Under the pieces are notes generated by a model, which was not told the DNA's origin, ran no database searches, and worked only from the letters and a program-made list of their open reading frames with translations. DNA of 62,872 nt from RGIG4140 sp045614025 (GTDB lineage: Bacteria > Pseudomonadota > Alphaproteobacteria > CAAHEQ01 > UBA3637), in contig JAZLCE010000002.1 in the NCBI GenBank assembly GCA_045614025.1, positions 1 through 62,872 of the forward strand, given 5' to 3'. Position 1 is the stretch's first letter, and each line of letters opens with the position of its first letter. The translations under genes and the position numbers were made by a program. Positions 35,066 through 43,833 of this stretch are shown one piece after another.

Positions 35066-35278
35066 CTAACCACCACAAACTTTACAAGGTCGTGCACCAG
35101 ATTCAATAGCCTTTTGTTTTGTGACATTGATGCAATTTTTTGTGCATTTATGTGCCCATTGACAGTTTGTATTGTGATATATCATTCTGTTTGTATTAAG
35201 AACAACAATAGTACTATCAGCGGCTAGTACAGGCAAACCTAAGATTAAAAGTAGTAATAAAAAGAGTATTTTTCTCAT
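35066..35278 (-). CDS. Small secreted cysteine-rich protein
   Basis: A 70-residue protein starting MRKILFLLLLLI with signal cleavage after LAA near residue 20. The mature part carries five cysteines in the order YHNTNCQWAHKC, KNCINV and ARPCKVCGG. The Y-H-x-x-x-C...A-x-x-x-G-x-x-P-C-x-x-C layout resembles the Ada-like metal-binding tail found on many secreted bacterial proteins. The start at 35278 is chosen for the signal peptide. Probably co-transcribed with the DUF5334 gene 10 bases upstream. Confidence 0.7.
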   Translation of the reverse strand: MRKILFLLLLLILGLPVLAADSTIVVLNTNRMIYHNTNCQWAHKCTKNCINVTKQKAIESGARPCKVCGG

Positions 35279-35288
35279 TTTAAAAAAA

Positions 35289-35552
35289 CTAATGTTTATC
35301 CATTTCATATGTAACGTATTCACCTGAATCATTATCATATGCTTCAATTTCTACAGTACCTCTATAAGAAGTGATACTTTCAACTGTGACATCTTTATAT
35401 TCTCCATCATCATAATCGTATACTTCAATATCTTCGCCCTCTCGAACTAAATTTCCTTGTTCTATCTCGACACTATGACCATTATCATCATAGCCATCCC
35501 AGGCGTATGCATTTGGTATAAAAAATAAACTTAATATTAAAAGATATTTCAT
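35289..35552 (-). CDS. DUF5334-like small secreted acidic protein
   Basis: An 87-residue protein with a clear signal peptide (MKYLLILSLFFIPNAYA) and a mature start WDGYDDNGHSVEIEQGNLV. The GNLVREGEDIEVYDYDDGEY block with many Asp/Glu and Tyr is characteristic of DUF5334. Function unknown. The upstream-extended frame to 35615 is not used because the signal peptide would then be internal. Confidence 0.75.
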   Translation of the reverse strand: MKYLLILSLFFIPNAYAWDGYDDNGHSVEIEQGNLVREGEDIEVYDYDDGEYKDVTVESITSYRGTVEIEAYDNDSGEYVTYEMDKH

Positions 35553-35785
35553 TGTCTTCACCTTGTAATGAATTTGTAATATATACTTTATAGTATATTC
35601 ATATTTTCTCTGCAAGACAAATTTATTTACTTTAACAAAAGTGCCTAAAGGTAACCGGATACTATTCGAACTTAACTTATTGATTTTTAAGAAAACTCGT
35701 CGTAAAAAGTTCGAAGATTATCCAGAGTATGGTATATTTTATATCAAACATTCGAACCAGCTTAAGTGCTTGTAAATAAAAGAAA

Positions 35786-35807
35786 AAGTCGCTATTTCTA
35801 GCGACTT
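35786..35807 (-). terminator. tRNA-Gln terminator
   Basis: AAGTCGCT/AGCGACTT stem downstream of the tRNA on the minus strand, followed by TTTTTCTTTTA. Copies recur at 34729 and 34987. Confidence 0.8.
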
Positions 35808-35815
35808 ATCTGTTT

Positions 35816-35890
35816 TGGCTGGGCTGGCTGGATTCGAACCAACGAATGACGGTATCAAAAACCGTTGCCTTACCACTTGGCGACAGCCCA
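35816..35890 (-). tRNA. tRNA-Gln(TTG)
   Basis: A 75-nt tRNA: acceptor TGGGCTG/CAGCCCA, anticodon stem ACGGT/ACCGT with loop TTTTGAT (anticodon TTG), GGTTCGAATCC T-arm, discriminator G and encoded CCA. Confidence 0.94.
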
Positions 35891-36117
35891 ATTTTTCATT
35901 GGTAATCGTATTTATATCTTATTTTATTTTAAAATGCAAGAGTTTTTTACAAAAAATGTAAAAAAAGTTACATTTTTTGTAGTTTTGCTTTTTATTTGTA
36001 ATGTTTAGTAGGTTTTTATGTAATAAATGCTTTTGACGAGATTATTCGCTATCGCTCACCTTTAAAGGGCTGTCTCGCCAAAAGGCTCGACATTAACTTC
36101 GGCTAAAGCCTTCGTTC

Positions 36118-36204
36118 CGAACGTCACTTCGTGAGTTCTTCTCCCGCTCAAGTACAAAAAAAACACCTCTAAAGGTGGTTTTTAATGGCGCACTTGGCGA
36201 GATT
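36118..36204 (+). repeat. Copy of the tRNA-Arg 3' end plus terminator
   Basis: CCGAACGTCACTTCGTGAG, an AAACACCTCTAAAGGTGGTTTTT hairpin side and then 19 bases (36186-36204) identical to the reverse-strand 3' end of tRNA-Arg at 36341-36359. The rest of the tRNA is missing. The spacing of the two copies is 155 bases. Confidence 0.75.
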
Positions 36205-36268
36205 GCTCGTGCCTTTGGCGCTCGTCCCTCACATTGGTTCGGGACCGCCTATCGGCGTCCGCTTTAGA

Positions 36269-36310
36269 GCGACCGAACGTCACTTCGTGAGTTCTGCTTC
36301 CACCAAGCAC
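36269..36310 (+). repeat. Second copy of the tRNA-Arg-associated repeat
   Basis: ACCGAACGTCACTTCGTGAG again precedes a TTCTGCTTCCACCAAGCAC segment and the true tRNA-Arg terminator, in the same order as at 36118. CGTGAGTTC followed by CAAGCAC also looks like a plus-strand decayed tRNA-Arg T-arm and 3' end, so the unit is partly palindromic. Confidence 0.6.
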
Positions 36311-36338
36311 AAAAAAACCACCCCTAAAGGTGGTTTTT
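36311..36338 (-). terminator. tRNA-Arg terminator
   Basis: AAACCACC/GGTGGTTT stem immediately after the tRNA CCA on the minus strand, ending in seven Ts. Confidence 0.85.
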
Positions 36339-36340
36339 AA

Positions 36341-36417
36341 TGGCGCACTTGGCGAGATTCGAACTCACGACCCTTGCCTTCGGAGGGCAATACTCTATCC
36401 AGCTGAGCTACAAGTGC
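36341..36417 (-). tRNA. tRNA-Arg(CCG)
   Basis: A 77-nt tRNA: acceptor GCACTTG/CAAGTGC, AGCTCAGCTGGATAGAG D-arm, anticodon stem TTGCC/GGCAA with loop CTCCGAA (anticodon CCG), GAGTTCGAATCTC T-arm, discriminator G and encoded CCA. Confidence 0.94.
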
Positions 36418-36474
36418 TGAACTGTTGCTTTTTATAAGTTATTTTCTTGAAAAAAGCAACAAAATTCTCTTTTT

Positions 36475-37740
36475 CTATTGATTCATGCTTTCAAAGAATT
36501 CGTCATTTGTTTTTGTTTGTTTTAATTTATCCATTAAGAATTCCATTGAGTCAGTTACACCCATTGGCATTAAAATGCGGCGCAAAATCCAAACTTTTGG
36601 AAGTTTGTTTTTATCCACAAGTAAGTCTTCATTTCTTGTGCCGGATTTAATGATATCAATGGCAGGGAAAATGCGTTTATCTGAAACTTTTCTATCAAGG
36701 ATAATTTCGGAGTTACCTGTTCCTTTAAATTCTTCAAAAATAACTTCATCCATTCTGGAACCCGTTTCAATTAATGCTGTTCCAAAAATTGTGAGTGAAC
36801 CACCTTCTTCAACATTTCTGGCTGCACCAAAAAAGCGTTTAGGTTTTTGAAGCGCGTTTGCATCAACACCACCAGTTAAAACTTTACCAGAGCTTGGGAT
36901 AACAGTGTTGTAAGCTCTTGATAAACGAGTGATAGAATCAAGCAAAATAATTACATCTTTTTTATGTTCAACCAATCTTTTTGCTTTTTCAATAACCATT
37001 TCTGCAACTTGAACATGGCGAACGGCTGGTTCATCAAAAGTTGAGCTGATAACTTCGCCCTTAATTGAGCGAATCATATCGGTTACTTCTTCAGGTCTTT
37101 CATCAATAAGTAACACAATTAAGTGTGCTTCAGGATGATTTTTTTCAATAGAATGAGCAATATTTTTTAACATAACGGTTTTACCCGTTCTTGGAGGGGC
37201 AACAATTAAGCAACGTTGTCCTTTACCTTGAGGGCAAACCAAATCAATAATTCTTGGCGTTAAATCTTTTGATGCTTTTGGGTCAGAATCGCCATATTCC
37301 ATCACAATTGGTTGATTTGGATAAAGTGGAGTTAAGTCATCAAAGTTAACGCGATAGCGCAATTCTTCAGGTTCTTGATAGTTCACAGTGTTAATTTTGG
37401 TAAGTGAAAAATATTTTTCGCCATTTTTAGGAGCAATAATTTCGCCAATAATTGTATCTCCAGTTCTTAAACCCCATTTTTTAATGTGATGTGGAGCAAC
37501 ATAAATATCATCGGGCCCAGCTAAATAATTGGCTTCTGCAGAACGCAAAAAACCAAAGCCATCAGCCATTACTTCTAAAACTCCTTCGCCAATTAAAGAG
37601 GCTTCTGACTCTGAAAGTCTTTTTAAAATGGCATACATTAAATCTTGAGTTCTTAAGGATGAAGCGTTTTCAACTTCTAATTCTTCTGCATAGAGCAATA
37701 ACTCGGCAGGAGTTTTCTTCTTTAAATCATTAAGTTGCAT
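36475..37740 (-). CDS. rho: Transcription termination factor Rho
   Basis: A 421-residue hexameric RNA helicase. The N-terminal LNDLKKKTPAELL and GVLEVMADGFGFLRS (cold-shock-like RNA-binding domain), P-loop APPRTGKT near residue 180, VLLIDERPEEVTDM, SRAYN and the Q/R-loop region GGVDANAL are all present. The start MQLNDLKK at 37740 is the family start; a longer frame to 37812 adds a non-homologous piece. Last block before the tRNA region. Confidence 0.97.
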   Translation of the reverse strand: MQLNDLKKKTPAELLLYAEELEVENASSLRTQDLMYAILKRLSESEASLIGEGVLEVMADGFGFLRSAEANYLAGPDDIYVAPHHIKKWGLRTGDTIIGEIIAPKNGEKYFSLTKINTVNYQEPEELRYRVNFDDLTPLYPNQPIVMEYGDSDPKASKDLTPRIIDLVCPQGKGQRCLIVAPPRTGKTVMLKNIAHSIEKNHPEAHLIVLLIDERPEEVTDMIRSIKGEVISSTFDEPAVRHVQVAEMVIEKAKRLVEHKKDVIILLDSITRLSRAYNTVIPSSGKVLTGGVDANALQKPKRFFGAARNVEEGGSLTIFGTALIETGSRMDEVIFEEFKGTGNSEIILDRKVSDKRIFPAIDIIKSGTRNEDLLVDKNKLPKVWILRRILMPMGVTDSMEFLMDKLKQTKTNDEFFESMNQ

Positions 37741-37936
37741 GTGAACCTTATATAAAAAATGGGAAAATAAAAATTTAGGATAACTTGAATTGGCATAAAT
37801 AGATGCGGCCAAATTTCATAATATATATTTTAGCTGAAAAAAGTTTATCTGTCAATGAAATAATTAAAAATAACTGGACTTTAATGAGTTTTTATGTGAA
37901 GATATAAGGACCAACGAATAGAAAAGGGGTGCCAAA

Positions 37937-39076
37937 ATGGAACTTTGCGAATATCAAAATAAAAGGTTGCTAAGAGAAAACAAAATCCCTGTTTTAAAAG
38001 GAGAAGTTGCTTACACGGTTGATGAGGCGGTTGAAATTGCAACTCGTATGGATGCAAAAAGTTATCGTTTACATGTGCAAATACCTCAAGGTGAAAAAAT
38101 TATAAAATATATTCCTGAAGTTAATGGAAATTTAGATGCTCATTCTGTTAAAGAAGTTGAAAAATTAGCTCAGGATTTGTTTCAAACAAGGGTTGTAACC
38201 GTTTCTGGAAAAGAATATCCGGTTCAACGAATTTATGTGGAAGAATTATGTCAAATTGAAAAAAGATTAACATTTTCAATGCGTATTGATACACAAAAAC
38301 AAAAAATTCTTTTTTCGGTTTTAGGTAAAAAAAAGAAAAACATTGAGTGTGAAATTCCATTTAAAAAAACAAATGTTTTGTTTTGGTGTCGCATATTAAA
38401 AATATTTGAATTTCAAGGAATGCAAAGCGCCTCTTTGTTGCCAATTTTAAAAAATATGTATTCCTTTTTCATGAAATATAACGTTGTTTTTATTGAGTTT
38501 AATCCATTGGTTTTAACAAAAGATGGAAAATGGGTTGTTCTTGATAGTCAAATTCAATTTGATGATGAGGCGTTGTTTCTTCATCCAGAAATTTCCAAAT
38601 TAAGAGAAACACCCAAAGGAGAAGAATCACAAGAAAGAGCGCGTCTTTATAATTTTAGATATCAGCCATTTAATGGGAATATTGCCTGTTTGGTAAATGG
38701 CTCTGGATTAGGTGCGGCCACTATTGATATGGTGGTTGAACATGGGGGAAAACCAGCTTGCTTGCTTGATGTTGGAACTGAGCCAACAAAAGAATCTGTT
38801 TTTCAAGCATTAAAGTTGGCTTTGAGCGAGCCAAATGTTGAGGGTATTTTTGTGAACATTTTTGGAGGAATCACGCGTTGTGATGTTATTGCGGATGGTT
38901 TAATTTCAGCTTCGCAAGAAATATCTGTTGGAATGCCTTTGGTTGTTCGCATGGATGGAACAAATGCATTGGTTGGATCAAGACTTTTGTTTGATTCTCA
39001 CTTGCCATTGATTGTGATGAAAGATTTTGATGAAGCGGTTAAAACTGTTATCAAACAGGTGGAGGATTTGTTGTGA
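37937..39076 (+). CDS. Degenerate succinyl-CoA synthetase beta-subunit-like protein
   Basis: A 379-residue SucC relative. MELCEYQNKRLLRE matches the family start; IEFNPLVLTKDGKWVVLD, GNIACLVNGSGLGAATIDMV and NIFGGITRCDVIADG are conserved. However, the ATP-grasp glycine loop (HAGGRGKAGGVK in E. coli) is replaced by VQIPQGEKIIKY, and the DVGGGA phosphate loop by DVGTEP. Nucleotide binding is therefore doubtful although the frame is intact. The stop overlaps the GTG start of the alpha-like gene, and chpT follows. Confidence 0.8.
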   Translation: MELCEYQNKRLLRENKIPVLKGEVAYTVDEAVEIATRMDAKSYRLHVQIPQGEKIIKYIPEVNGNLDAHSVKEVEKLAQDLFQTRVVTVSGKEYPVQRIYVEELCQIEKRLTFSMRIDTQKQKILFSVLGKKKKNIECEIPFKKTNVLFWCRILKIFEFQGMQSASLLPILKNMYSFFMKYNVVFIEFNPLVLTKDGKWVVLDSQIQFDDEALFLHPEISKLRETPKGEESQERARLYNFRYQPFNGNIACLVNGSGLGAATIDMVVEHGGKPACLLDVGTEPTKESVFQALKLALSEPNVEGIFVNIFGGITRCDVIADGLISASQEISVGMPLVVRMDGTNALVGSRLLFDSHLPLIVMKDFDEAVKTVIKQVEDLL

Positions 39077-39930
39077 CAATTAAATTTCCAAATAAAAAAA
39101 CGCCAATTTTATATCAGGGTATAACGGCAAGTTCTGGATCTATTCATGTTGAAAAAGCAATTTTTTATGGGTCTAATGTTGTCGCGGGCGTAAGTAAAGA
39201 TAAATCTGTTACTATGTTTCAAAATGTGCCCGTTTTTCAAACTGTGAAAGAGGCTGTTAAAAAAACAAAACCTCAAATTAGTGTTATTTTTTCAAGTCCA
39301 CAACGAGCGCTACAAGATGTTGAGGAGGCGGCAAAAGCTCGGATACCGCTTATTATTTGCCCAACTAATCATGTTCCTTACAAAGATGTTTTAGAAATGA
39401 AACAATTGGCTCTTAAATATAAAGTTGAGCTTATTGGTCCATCAGCTCCTGGGCTTGTGACACCAGAGCAGTCGGTTGCGGGAACGGTGCCAGCTCATTT
39501 GTTTTTAAAAGGTAATGTTGGGATTGTTTCAAGATCCAGTTCTTTAACATATGAAACAGTTCAACAATTGGCGAAATATGGATTAGGGGTTTCTTCTTGT
39601 GCAGCGATTGGGTCTGCTGCTATTTTGGGAATGGGGTTTATTCCGGTTGTTTCTGCCTTTTTGAAAGATAATAAAACGAAAGCGATTTTGATTATTGGAA
39701 AAGCAACGGGTAATTTTGAATATGAATTAGCTTCTTATTTGAAAAAGAAAAAATTTTCAAAAAAAATTGCTCTTTATATCCCCGGAAGATTTACAAAAAA
39801 TGATGAGATTTCTTTAAAAGAAAAGGCTCTTGAAAAAGTTGGGGTTCATATTATTCAATCAGCCGGCAATATTGGTGAACAAATGGCTTGTTTTTTAAAA
39901 AAGGAAATAAAAAATAATGACGCTGAATGA
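39073..39930 (+). CDS. Degenerate succinyl-CoA synthetase alpha-subunit-like protein
   Basis: A 285-residue SucD relative starting at GTG, coupled to the previous gene. ILYQGITASSGSIH replaces the CoA-site QGFTGxQGTFH; NVGIVSRSSSLTYETVQQL keeps the family pattern. The key defect is near residue 240: IALYIPGRFTKNDEISLKEKALEKVGV aligns to the E. coli region carrying the phosphohistidine motif GHAGAI, but that motif and about 14 residues are absent. The enzyme cannot form the phosphohistidine intermediate, so a non-catalytic or altered role is inferred. Confidence 0.8.
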   Translation: MTIKFPNKKTPILYQGITASSGSIHVEKAIFYGSNVVAGVSKDKSVTMFQNVPVFQTVKEAVKKTKPQISVIFSSPQRALQDVEEAAKARIPLIICPTNHVPYKDVLEMKQLALKYKVELIGPSAPGLVTPEQSVAGTVPAHLFLKGNVGIVSRSSSLTYETVQQLAKYGLGVSSCAAIGSAAILGMGFIPVVSAFLKDNKTKAILIIGKATGNFEYELASYLKKKKFSKKIALYIPGRFTKNDEISLKEKALEKVGVHIIQSAGNIGEQMACFLKKEIKNNDAE

Positions 39931-40459
39931 AATTCTTGTTACTAAAATGAGTCATGATTTAGCTGGTGCTGCTGGATCTTTGGATAATATGGCTGATTTA
40001 ATTTTGATGGATGAATCATTTATAAAAGAGGGTGCCCCATTATTGAAAAAAACAACATTAACATTGATTTCGAGGTTGAAGTTTTTTAGAGCTCTTTTAG
40101 GCGTTAAAACGAAAATAGATTTTGAATTGGCAGATAATTATTTGAAAACGCTTTCAAATCCGATTTTACTTGAGGGAGATGTTTCTAAAAAACTACATTT
40201 AATGTTTGTTTTAATAGCGGGGGAAATTTTAATAGATGGCGGATCTTTACAGGTGAATGATGAAGGATTTGTTTGTATGGGGAACATAAGGATTTCAGAA
40301 GAAAAGAAATTTCTTTTGCTTAATCGTGTAACGGACTTAAGCATTGATAATGCTTTATGGAATTGGTTGTCTTGTTGGATGATTGATAATAAGCTGAAAG
40401 CGGATATTTATCATGTTGATGATGTTTTTTCATTAAAGTTTTTATCTGAAGATTTATGA
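39917..40459 (+). CDS. chpT: ChpT-like histidine phosphotransferase
   Basis: A 180-residue protein whose N-terminal KMSHDLAGAAGSLDNMADLI carries the phospho-acceptor histidine (H12) in the S-H-D-L context of ChpT, followed by a second helix with SRLKFFRALLG. The C-terminal half resembles a degenerate histidine-kinase ATPase domain, as in Caulobacter ChpT, which relays phosphate from CckA to CtrA and CpdR. CtrA is encoded 3.4 kb downstream. It overlaps the SucD-like gene by 14 bases, so it is in that operon. Confidence 0.8.
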   Translation: MTLNEILVTKMSHDLAGAAGSLDNMADLILMDESFIKEGAPLLKKTTLTLISRLKFFRALLGVKTKIDFELADNYLKTLSNPILLEGDVSKKLHLMFVLIAGEILIDGGSLQVNDEGFVCMGNIRISEEKKFLLLNRVTDLSIDNALWNWLSCWMIDNKLKADIYHVDDVFSLKFLSEDL

Positions 40460-40539
40460 TTTAAAACACTTTGTTTGATGTATTCATTTTAAGTTTTTTC
40501 TTTTTGGTTTAAAATTTTCTTTAAAATCTCCTTTTTTGC

Positions 40540-40568
40540 TTGATTTTTTTAAGTTTTTTTGGCATAAT
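40540..40568 (+). promoter_or_regulatory. ileS promoter
   Basis: TTGATT (40540-40545), 17-base spacer, CATAAT (40563-40568), 53 bases upstream of the ileS start. Confidence 0.55.
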
Positions 40569-40621
40569 TTCACCCTGATAAATACTGGAAATCATTTAGT
40601 TATAAAGTAAGGAAAGAAAAT

Positions 40622-43600
40622 ATGTCACAACAAAAATATTATCCGCAGTTAAATTCGCGTATAAGTTTTCCTGAAATGGAAAAAGAAATAATCGCTTATT
40701 GGGAAAAAGAAAAAACGTTCCAAAAGTCGATTGATATTCGAAAAGAAGCCGAAGAATTTGTTTTTTATGATGGTCCTCCATTTGCTAATGGATTGCCACA
40801 CTATGGGCATATTATGATTTCCTATGTTAAAGATACAATTGCTCGTTTTCAAACAATGAATGGTAAACGCGTTGAGCGCCGTTTGGGGTGGGATTGTCAT
40901 GGCCTTCCAGCTGAAATGGCTGCTGAAAAAGAATTGGGCGTTTCAGGACATAAAGCAATTGAAGAATTTGGTATTCAAAAATTTAATGATTTTTGCCGAA
41001 CAAATGTTTTGAAATATTCAACAATTTGGACGGATATGTTCCGCCGAATTGGTCGTTGGGTTGATTTTGATAATGATTATAAAACAATGGATCTTCCTTT
41101 TATGGAATCAATTATCAATAATTTTAAACAATTATATGATAAAGGTCTTGTATATGAAGATTATCGTGTTCAGCCATATTCATGGTGCGCTCAAACACCT
41201 GTTTCAAATTTTGAAGTGAATTTGGGTTACCGTGATAAAACAGATACGGCGATTACTGTTTTATTTAAGCTTGAAAATGGGATGAATGTTCTTGTTTGGA
41301 CAACAACTCCTTGGACGCTTCCTTCAAACTTAATGTTGGCTGTTGGTGAAGAAATTGATTATGCCATTATGCAAGAAGGAAATGAAAAATATATTTTAGC
41401 AGAAGCATTGCTTGGAAGATATAAACAACAATTGCAACATGCTGAACGTGTTGGCACAATGAAGGGATCAGAATTGGTTGGCCTTTCTTATACACCTATG
41501 TTCCCATATTTTAAAGATTTAAAAGAAAAGGGGTGTTTTAAGGTTTTAAAAGGCGAATTTGTTTCCGTTGAAGATGGAACGGGCGTTGTTCATATTGCCC
41601 CAGGATTTGGTCAAGATGACTTTGATGCTTGCCGCTCATTGGATCCTGAATTCCCTGTTGTTTGCCCTGTGGATGAAGCTGGATGTTTCACTGCGGAAGT
41701 TCCTGATTATCAATCACGCCAAGTTTTTGACACGAATGAAGATATTATGGTTTGGTTGAAAGAAAATCGTCTTTTAGTGAAAAAAGAACAAATTACACAC
41801 TCTTACCCATATTGTTGGAGAACGGATACGCCACTTATTTATAAAGCTATGAGTGGTTGGTTTGTAAAAGTTTCTGATTTCAGAGATGAAATGGTTGCGT
41901 TAAATGAACAAATTACTTGGACACCAGATCACTTGAAAAATGGGCGTTTTGGTAAGTGGCTTGAAGGTGCCAGAGATTGGTCAATTTCAAGAAATCGTTT
42001 CTGGGGAACGCCAATTCCTGTTTGGAAGTCAGATAATCCAGAATTCCCAAGAATTGATGTTTTTGGATCTATTCAAGAAATTAAAGAAAAAACTGGTATT
42101 GAGGTAACGGATTTGCATCGTCCAATTATTGATGATGTTGTTTATAAAAACCCAGACGATCCATCAGGAAAAACAATGATGCGCCGTGTAACAGATGTTT
42201 TTGACTGTTGGTTTGAATCTGGTTCTATGCCAGAAGGTCAACTTCATTATCCATTTGAAAATAAAAAATGGTTTGAAGATCATTTCCCTGCTGATTTCAT
42301 TGTTGAAGCTATTGACCAAACACGTGGTTGGTTCTATACACTTCATGTTTTAGGCACAGCACTTCACCATAAACCAGCCTATAAAAATTGTTTGTGCACA
42401 GGGTTAATTATGGCAGAAGGTGGTGTAAAGCTTTCTAAAAAATTAAAGAATTATCCAGATCCATATGTTGTTTTGGATTCAATGGGTTCAGATGCTTTAC
42501 GTTGGTTCTTGGTTTCATCTCCCGTTATTAAAGGCGGTAATGTGATGATTGACCAAGAAGGTAAAGAAGTTGCAAAAGCTGCTCGTAAGGCTTTAATGCC
42601 ACTTTGGAATGCTTTCTATTTCTTCTGTTTATATGCAAATGCAGAAGGAATTAGAGCAACGAAAACAGTTGGTTCTGATGATGTGTTAGATAGATATATT
42701 CTTTCAAAAGTGAAAGTTTTAGCTCAAGATGTTAAAAAATCAATGGAAGAATATGATATCAACCAAGCATGTGCAGATTGTGCTGAATTTTTGGATATTT
42801 TAAATAACTGGTACATCCGTCGTTCACGCACACGTTTTTGGGATGGAACAGATTTAACAGCCTTTAATGTTTTATACACCGTTTTAATCACAATTGCAAA
42901 AGTGATGGCGCCATTAATGCCAATGATGTGTGAATATGTTTATCGCTCATTAACGGAAAAAGAATCTGTTCACTTAAGATCATATCCAGATGTAAGCGCA
43001 TTAACGGATGATGTTGAATTAATGGAAAAAATGGATTTGGTTCGCACCATTTCTTCAACGGCTAAAGCTATTCGAGAAGAACATCGCTTACGTAACCGTT
43101 TGCCATTGCGTTCAATGACAATTGCAGGAACAAGTGTTGAAAAACTTTATGAATTTGCTGAAGTTTTAAAAGAAGAAGTAAATGTTAAAGATATTGTTTT
43201 CAAAACAGATATTAATGAAGTTGCAGATACATTCCTTTATTTAAAAACGCCACTTATTGGAAAGAGATTAGGTCGTTTTATGAAAGATATTATGGCTGAA
43301 TCAAAAGGCAATAATTGGAAACAAAATGAAGATGGAACATTATCTATTGCAGGTCAAATTTTAACGGCTGAAGAATATGAATTACGTCTTGTTTTAAAAG
43401 AAGGTTTGCAAGGTCAAGCATTGCCAGATAATACAGCGGTGATCCAATTGGATACAGAAGTTGTTCCCGAACTTGAAAAAGAAGGCATTGCAAGAGATTT
43501 TGTTCGCATGATTCAATCATTAAGAAAAGAAAAAGGATTTGATGTTTCAGATCGCATTCAATTATCTTTTGCAACAGATTCTTCTTTGGTTAAAGAAGCA

Positions 43601-43729
43601 ATTGCTGAACATGAAGCTTATATTAAAGATCAAGTTTTAGCAGTTGAAATTAAACAAACAACAGACTCTTTAATGAAACAAGAAGAATTAGGCGATTCAA
43701 ATATTTCATTTGATGTTGTGAAAAACTAA
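40622..43729 (+). CDS. ileS: Isoleucyl-tRNA synthetase, eukaryote-like (IleS2) type
   Basis: A 1035-residue class I synthetase. The HIGH motif appears in PPFANGLPHYGH (about 52-63) and KMSKS as KLSKK near 602 in GGVKLSKKLKNYPDPY. The PHYGH form, VERRLGWDCHGLPAE and the length of ~1035 residues are those of the archaeal/eukaryote-like IleS2 class, whereas most proteobacterial IleS proteins are ~930 aa with a different HIGH context. IleS2 enzymes are typically resistant to mupirocin. The editing domain (WTTTPWTLPSNL) is intact. Confidence 0.95.
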   Translation: MSQQKYYPQLNSRISFPEMEKEIIAYWEKEKTFQKSIDIRKEAEEFVFYDGPPFANGLPHYGHIMISYVKDTIARFQTMNGKRVERRLGWDCHGLPAEMAAEKELGVSGHKAIEEFGIQKFNDFCRTNVLKYSTIWTDMFRRIGRWVDFDNDYKTMDLPFMESIINNFKQLYDKGLVYEDYRVQPYSWCAQTPVSNFEVNLGYRDKTDTAITVLFKLENGMNVLVWTTTPWTLPSNLMLAVGEEIDYAIMQEGNEKYILAEALLGRYKQQLQHAERVGTMKGSELVGLSYTPMFPYFKDLKEKGCFKVLKGEFVSVEDGTGVVHIAPGFGQDDFDACRSLDPEFPVVCPVDEAGCFTAEVPDYQSRQVFDTNEDIMVWLKENRLLVKKEQITHSYPYCWRTDTPLIYKAMSGWFVKVSDFRDEMVALNEQITWTPDHLKNGRFGKWLEGARDWSISRNRFWGTPIPVWKSDNPEFPRIDVFGSIQEIKEKTGIEVTDLHRPIIDDVVYKNPDDPSGKTMMRRVTDVFDCWFESGSMPEGQLHYPFENKKWFEDHFPADFIVEAIDQTRGWFYTLHVLGTALHHKPAYKNCLCTGLIMAEGGVKLSKKLKNYPDPYVVLDSMGSDALRWFLVSSPVIKGGNVMIDQEGKEVAKAARKALMPLWNAFYFFCLYANAEGIRATKTVGSDDVLDRYILSKVKVLAQDVKKSMEEYDINQACADCAEFLDILNNWYIRRSRTRFWDGTDLTAFNVLYTVLITIAKVMAPLMPMMCEYVYRSLTEKESVHLRSYPDVSALTDDVELMEKMDLVRTISSTAKAIREEHRLRNRLPLRSMTIAGTSVEKLYEFAEVLKEEVNVKDIVFKTDINEVADTFLYLKTPLIGKRLGRFMKDIMAESKGNNWKQNEDGTLSIAGQILTAEEYELRLVLKEGLQGQALPDNTAVIQLDTEVVPELEKEGIARDFVRMIQSLRKEKGFDVSDRIQLSFATDSSLVKEAIAEHEAYIKDQVLAVEIKQTTDSLMKQEELGDSNISFDVVKN

Positions 43730-43749
43730 AACACTCTACTTTGTTTTTA

Positions 43750-43783
43750 TACTCTGCGCTTAAAAAGCGCAGAGTATTTTTTT
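43750..43783 (+). terminator. ileS terminator
   Basis: TACTCTGCGCT/AGCGCAGAGTA stem (11 bp) around a TAAAA loop with seven Ts. Confidence 0.92.
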
Positions 43784-43833
43784 ATAAAAAAACTTTCTTT
43801 TTCAATAAACTTCTTCTTGCATAAAAAATAAAA

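Noticed and set aside
33240..36340. CRISPR array
   Set aside because: Repeats are few, imperfect and unevenly spaced, and no cas genes are in the window.
36186..36359. attL/attR pair of an integrated element at tRNA-Arg
   Set aside because: Only ~155 bases separate the two 19-bp copies and no integrase gene is present, so a tandem or palindromic duplication is a better description.
37741..37812. N-terminal extension of Rho
   Set aside because: The added residues do not match Rho, whereas MQLNDLKK at 37740 does and has a ribosome site.
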